Of a stretch of DNA of 5,387 nt, positions 5,255 to 5,387 are shown piece after piece; the first letter of the stretch is position 1; every line of letters starts with the position of its first letter. This stretch comes from Lentisphaerota bacterium. Its GTDB lineage: Bacteria > Verrucomicrobiota > Lentisphaeria > Oligosphaerales > Oligosphaeraceae. The stretch covers positions 1-5,387 of the forward strand of contig JAAZKQ010000345.1 in NCBI GenBank assembly GCA_012799755.1. Direction: 5' to 3'. A program made the translations under genes and the position numbers. Below the pieces are notes generated by a model that was given only the letters and a program-made list of their open reading frames with translations, was not told the DNA's origin and searched no databases.

Positions 5255-5317
5255 GTGGACACTGTGGACGTTGTGGACACTGTGGACACTGTGGACATTG
5301 TGGACACTGTGGACAGG
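5255..5317 (+). repeat. Tandem array of a 9-bp unit, seven copies
   Basis: Seven consecutive 9-bp units follow the pattern GTGGACACT, starting at 5255, 5264, 5273, 5282, 5291, 5300 and 5309. The first seven bases of the unit are unchanged except that the second unit has GTGGACG; the last two bases vary (CT, TT or, in the final unit, GG). The array starts two bases after a dispersed motif. Both strands stay open through it (Val-Asp-Thr on plus, Ser-Thr-Val on minus) simply because the period is a multiple of three. No start or ribosome site supports a gene. Confidence 0.92.
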
Positions 5318-5387
5318 CACCTGTTTCCTGTCCGTTCTGCGGCACCAAGCACGCCTGTTTCCCGGCTGTGTTGCGGGCTTGTAGCCC
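5318..5387. other. Right-edge noncoding sequence with a short direct repeat and hairpin
   Basis: CACCTGTTTCC and CGCCTGTTTCC recur about 30 bp apart (5319-5329 and about 5349-5359). The last 13 bases, GGGCTTGTAGCCC (5375-5387), form a 5-bp stem with a 3-base loop at the window edge. No gene is visible; the sequence may continue into a repeat beyond the window. Confidence 0.35.

Noticed and set aside
5202..5317. CRISPR array
   Set aside because: The 9-bp units are contiguous with no unique spacers, the other motif copies are irregularly spaced and in both orientations, and no cas gene is present.
5107..5352. Minus-strand Ser-Thr-Val-rich frame, and a plus-strand Val-Asp-Thr frame running off the right edge from 5228
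   Set aside because: Both are by-products of a 9-bp tandem array whose period is a multiple of three; neither has a ribosome site or a recognisable domain.

Overview
The window looks like a chromosomal stretch from a moderately GC-rich bacterium (by eye somewhat above 50% G+C). The genes carry ordinary bacterial signals, with Shine-Dalgarno-like AGGAG and AAGGA before two of them, and the intergenic DNA is rich in repeats. No rRNA, tRNA or phylogenetic marker gene is present. The exported metallophosphoesterase and the repeat-laden spacers would suit a PVC-group (Verrucomicrobiota/Lentisphaerota-like) genome, but that is an impression and not a demonstrated assignment.

All four supportable genes lie on the minus strand, so transcription runs from right to left. 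In that order they are: a zinc-less medium-chain dehydrogenase/reductase (4269-3253), a 12-helix major facilitator superfamily permease (3159-1855), a 49-residue YqaE/Pmp3-type membrane protein (1659-1510), and a signal-peptide-bearing calcineurin-like metallophosphoesterase (1445-342). The dehydrogenase and permease are 93 bp apart, and the small protein and phosphoesterase 64 bp apart. A larger 195-bp gap with hairpins separates the two pairs. A plausible reading is import of an unknown small molecule, its NAD(P)-dependent oxidation or reduction inside the cell, and phosphoester hydrolysis outside it. The sequence does not reveal the substrate.

The flanks hold the least ordinary part of the window. 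Positions 1-278 recur, inverted and slightly diverged (about 93% identity in the outer 128 bp, lower further in), at 4748-5038, so the four genes sit between inverted copies of an approximately 290-bp element. The left copy is cut by the window edge. No transposase is visible. The right-hand 1.1 kb (4270-5387) has no convincing gene. It is a mosaic of a degenerate 9-bp repeat tract, the right element, a dispersed motif close to TAACCGGTCACNCATTGRTA (six copies in the window, one of them between the dehydrogenase and the permease), a head-to-head pair of that motif, and a clean seven-unit 9-bp tandem array (GTGGACACT).

I found no defence system, CRISPR array or recognisable novel enzyme system. 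The points worth a second look are the inverted repeats around the cluster, the dispersed motif family, the altered third motif of the phosphoesterase and the small membrane-protein gene.
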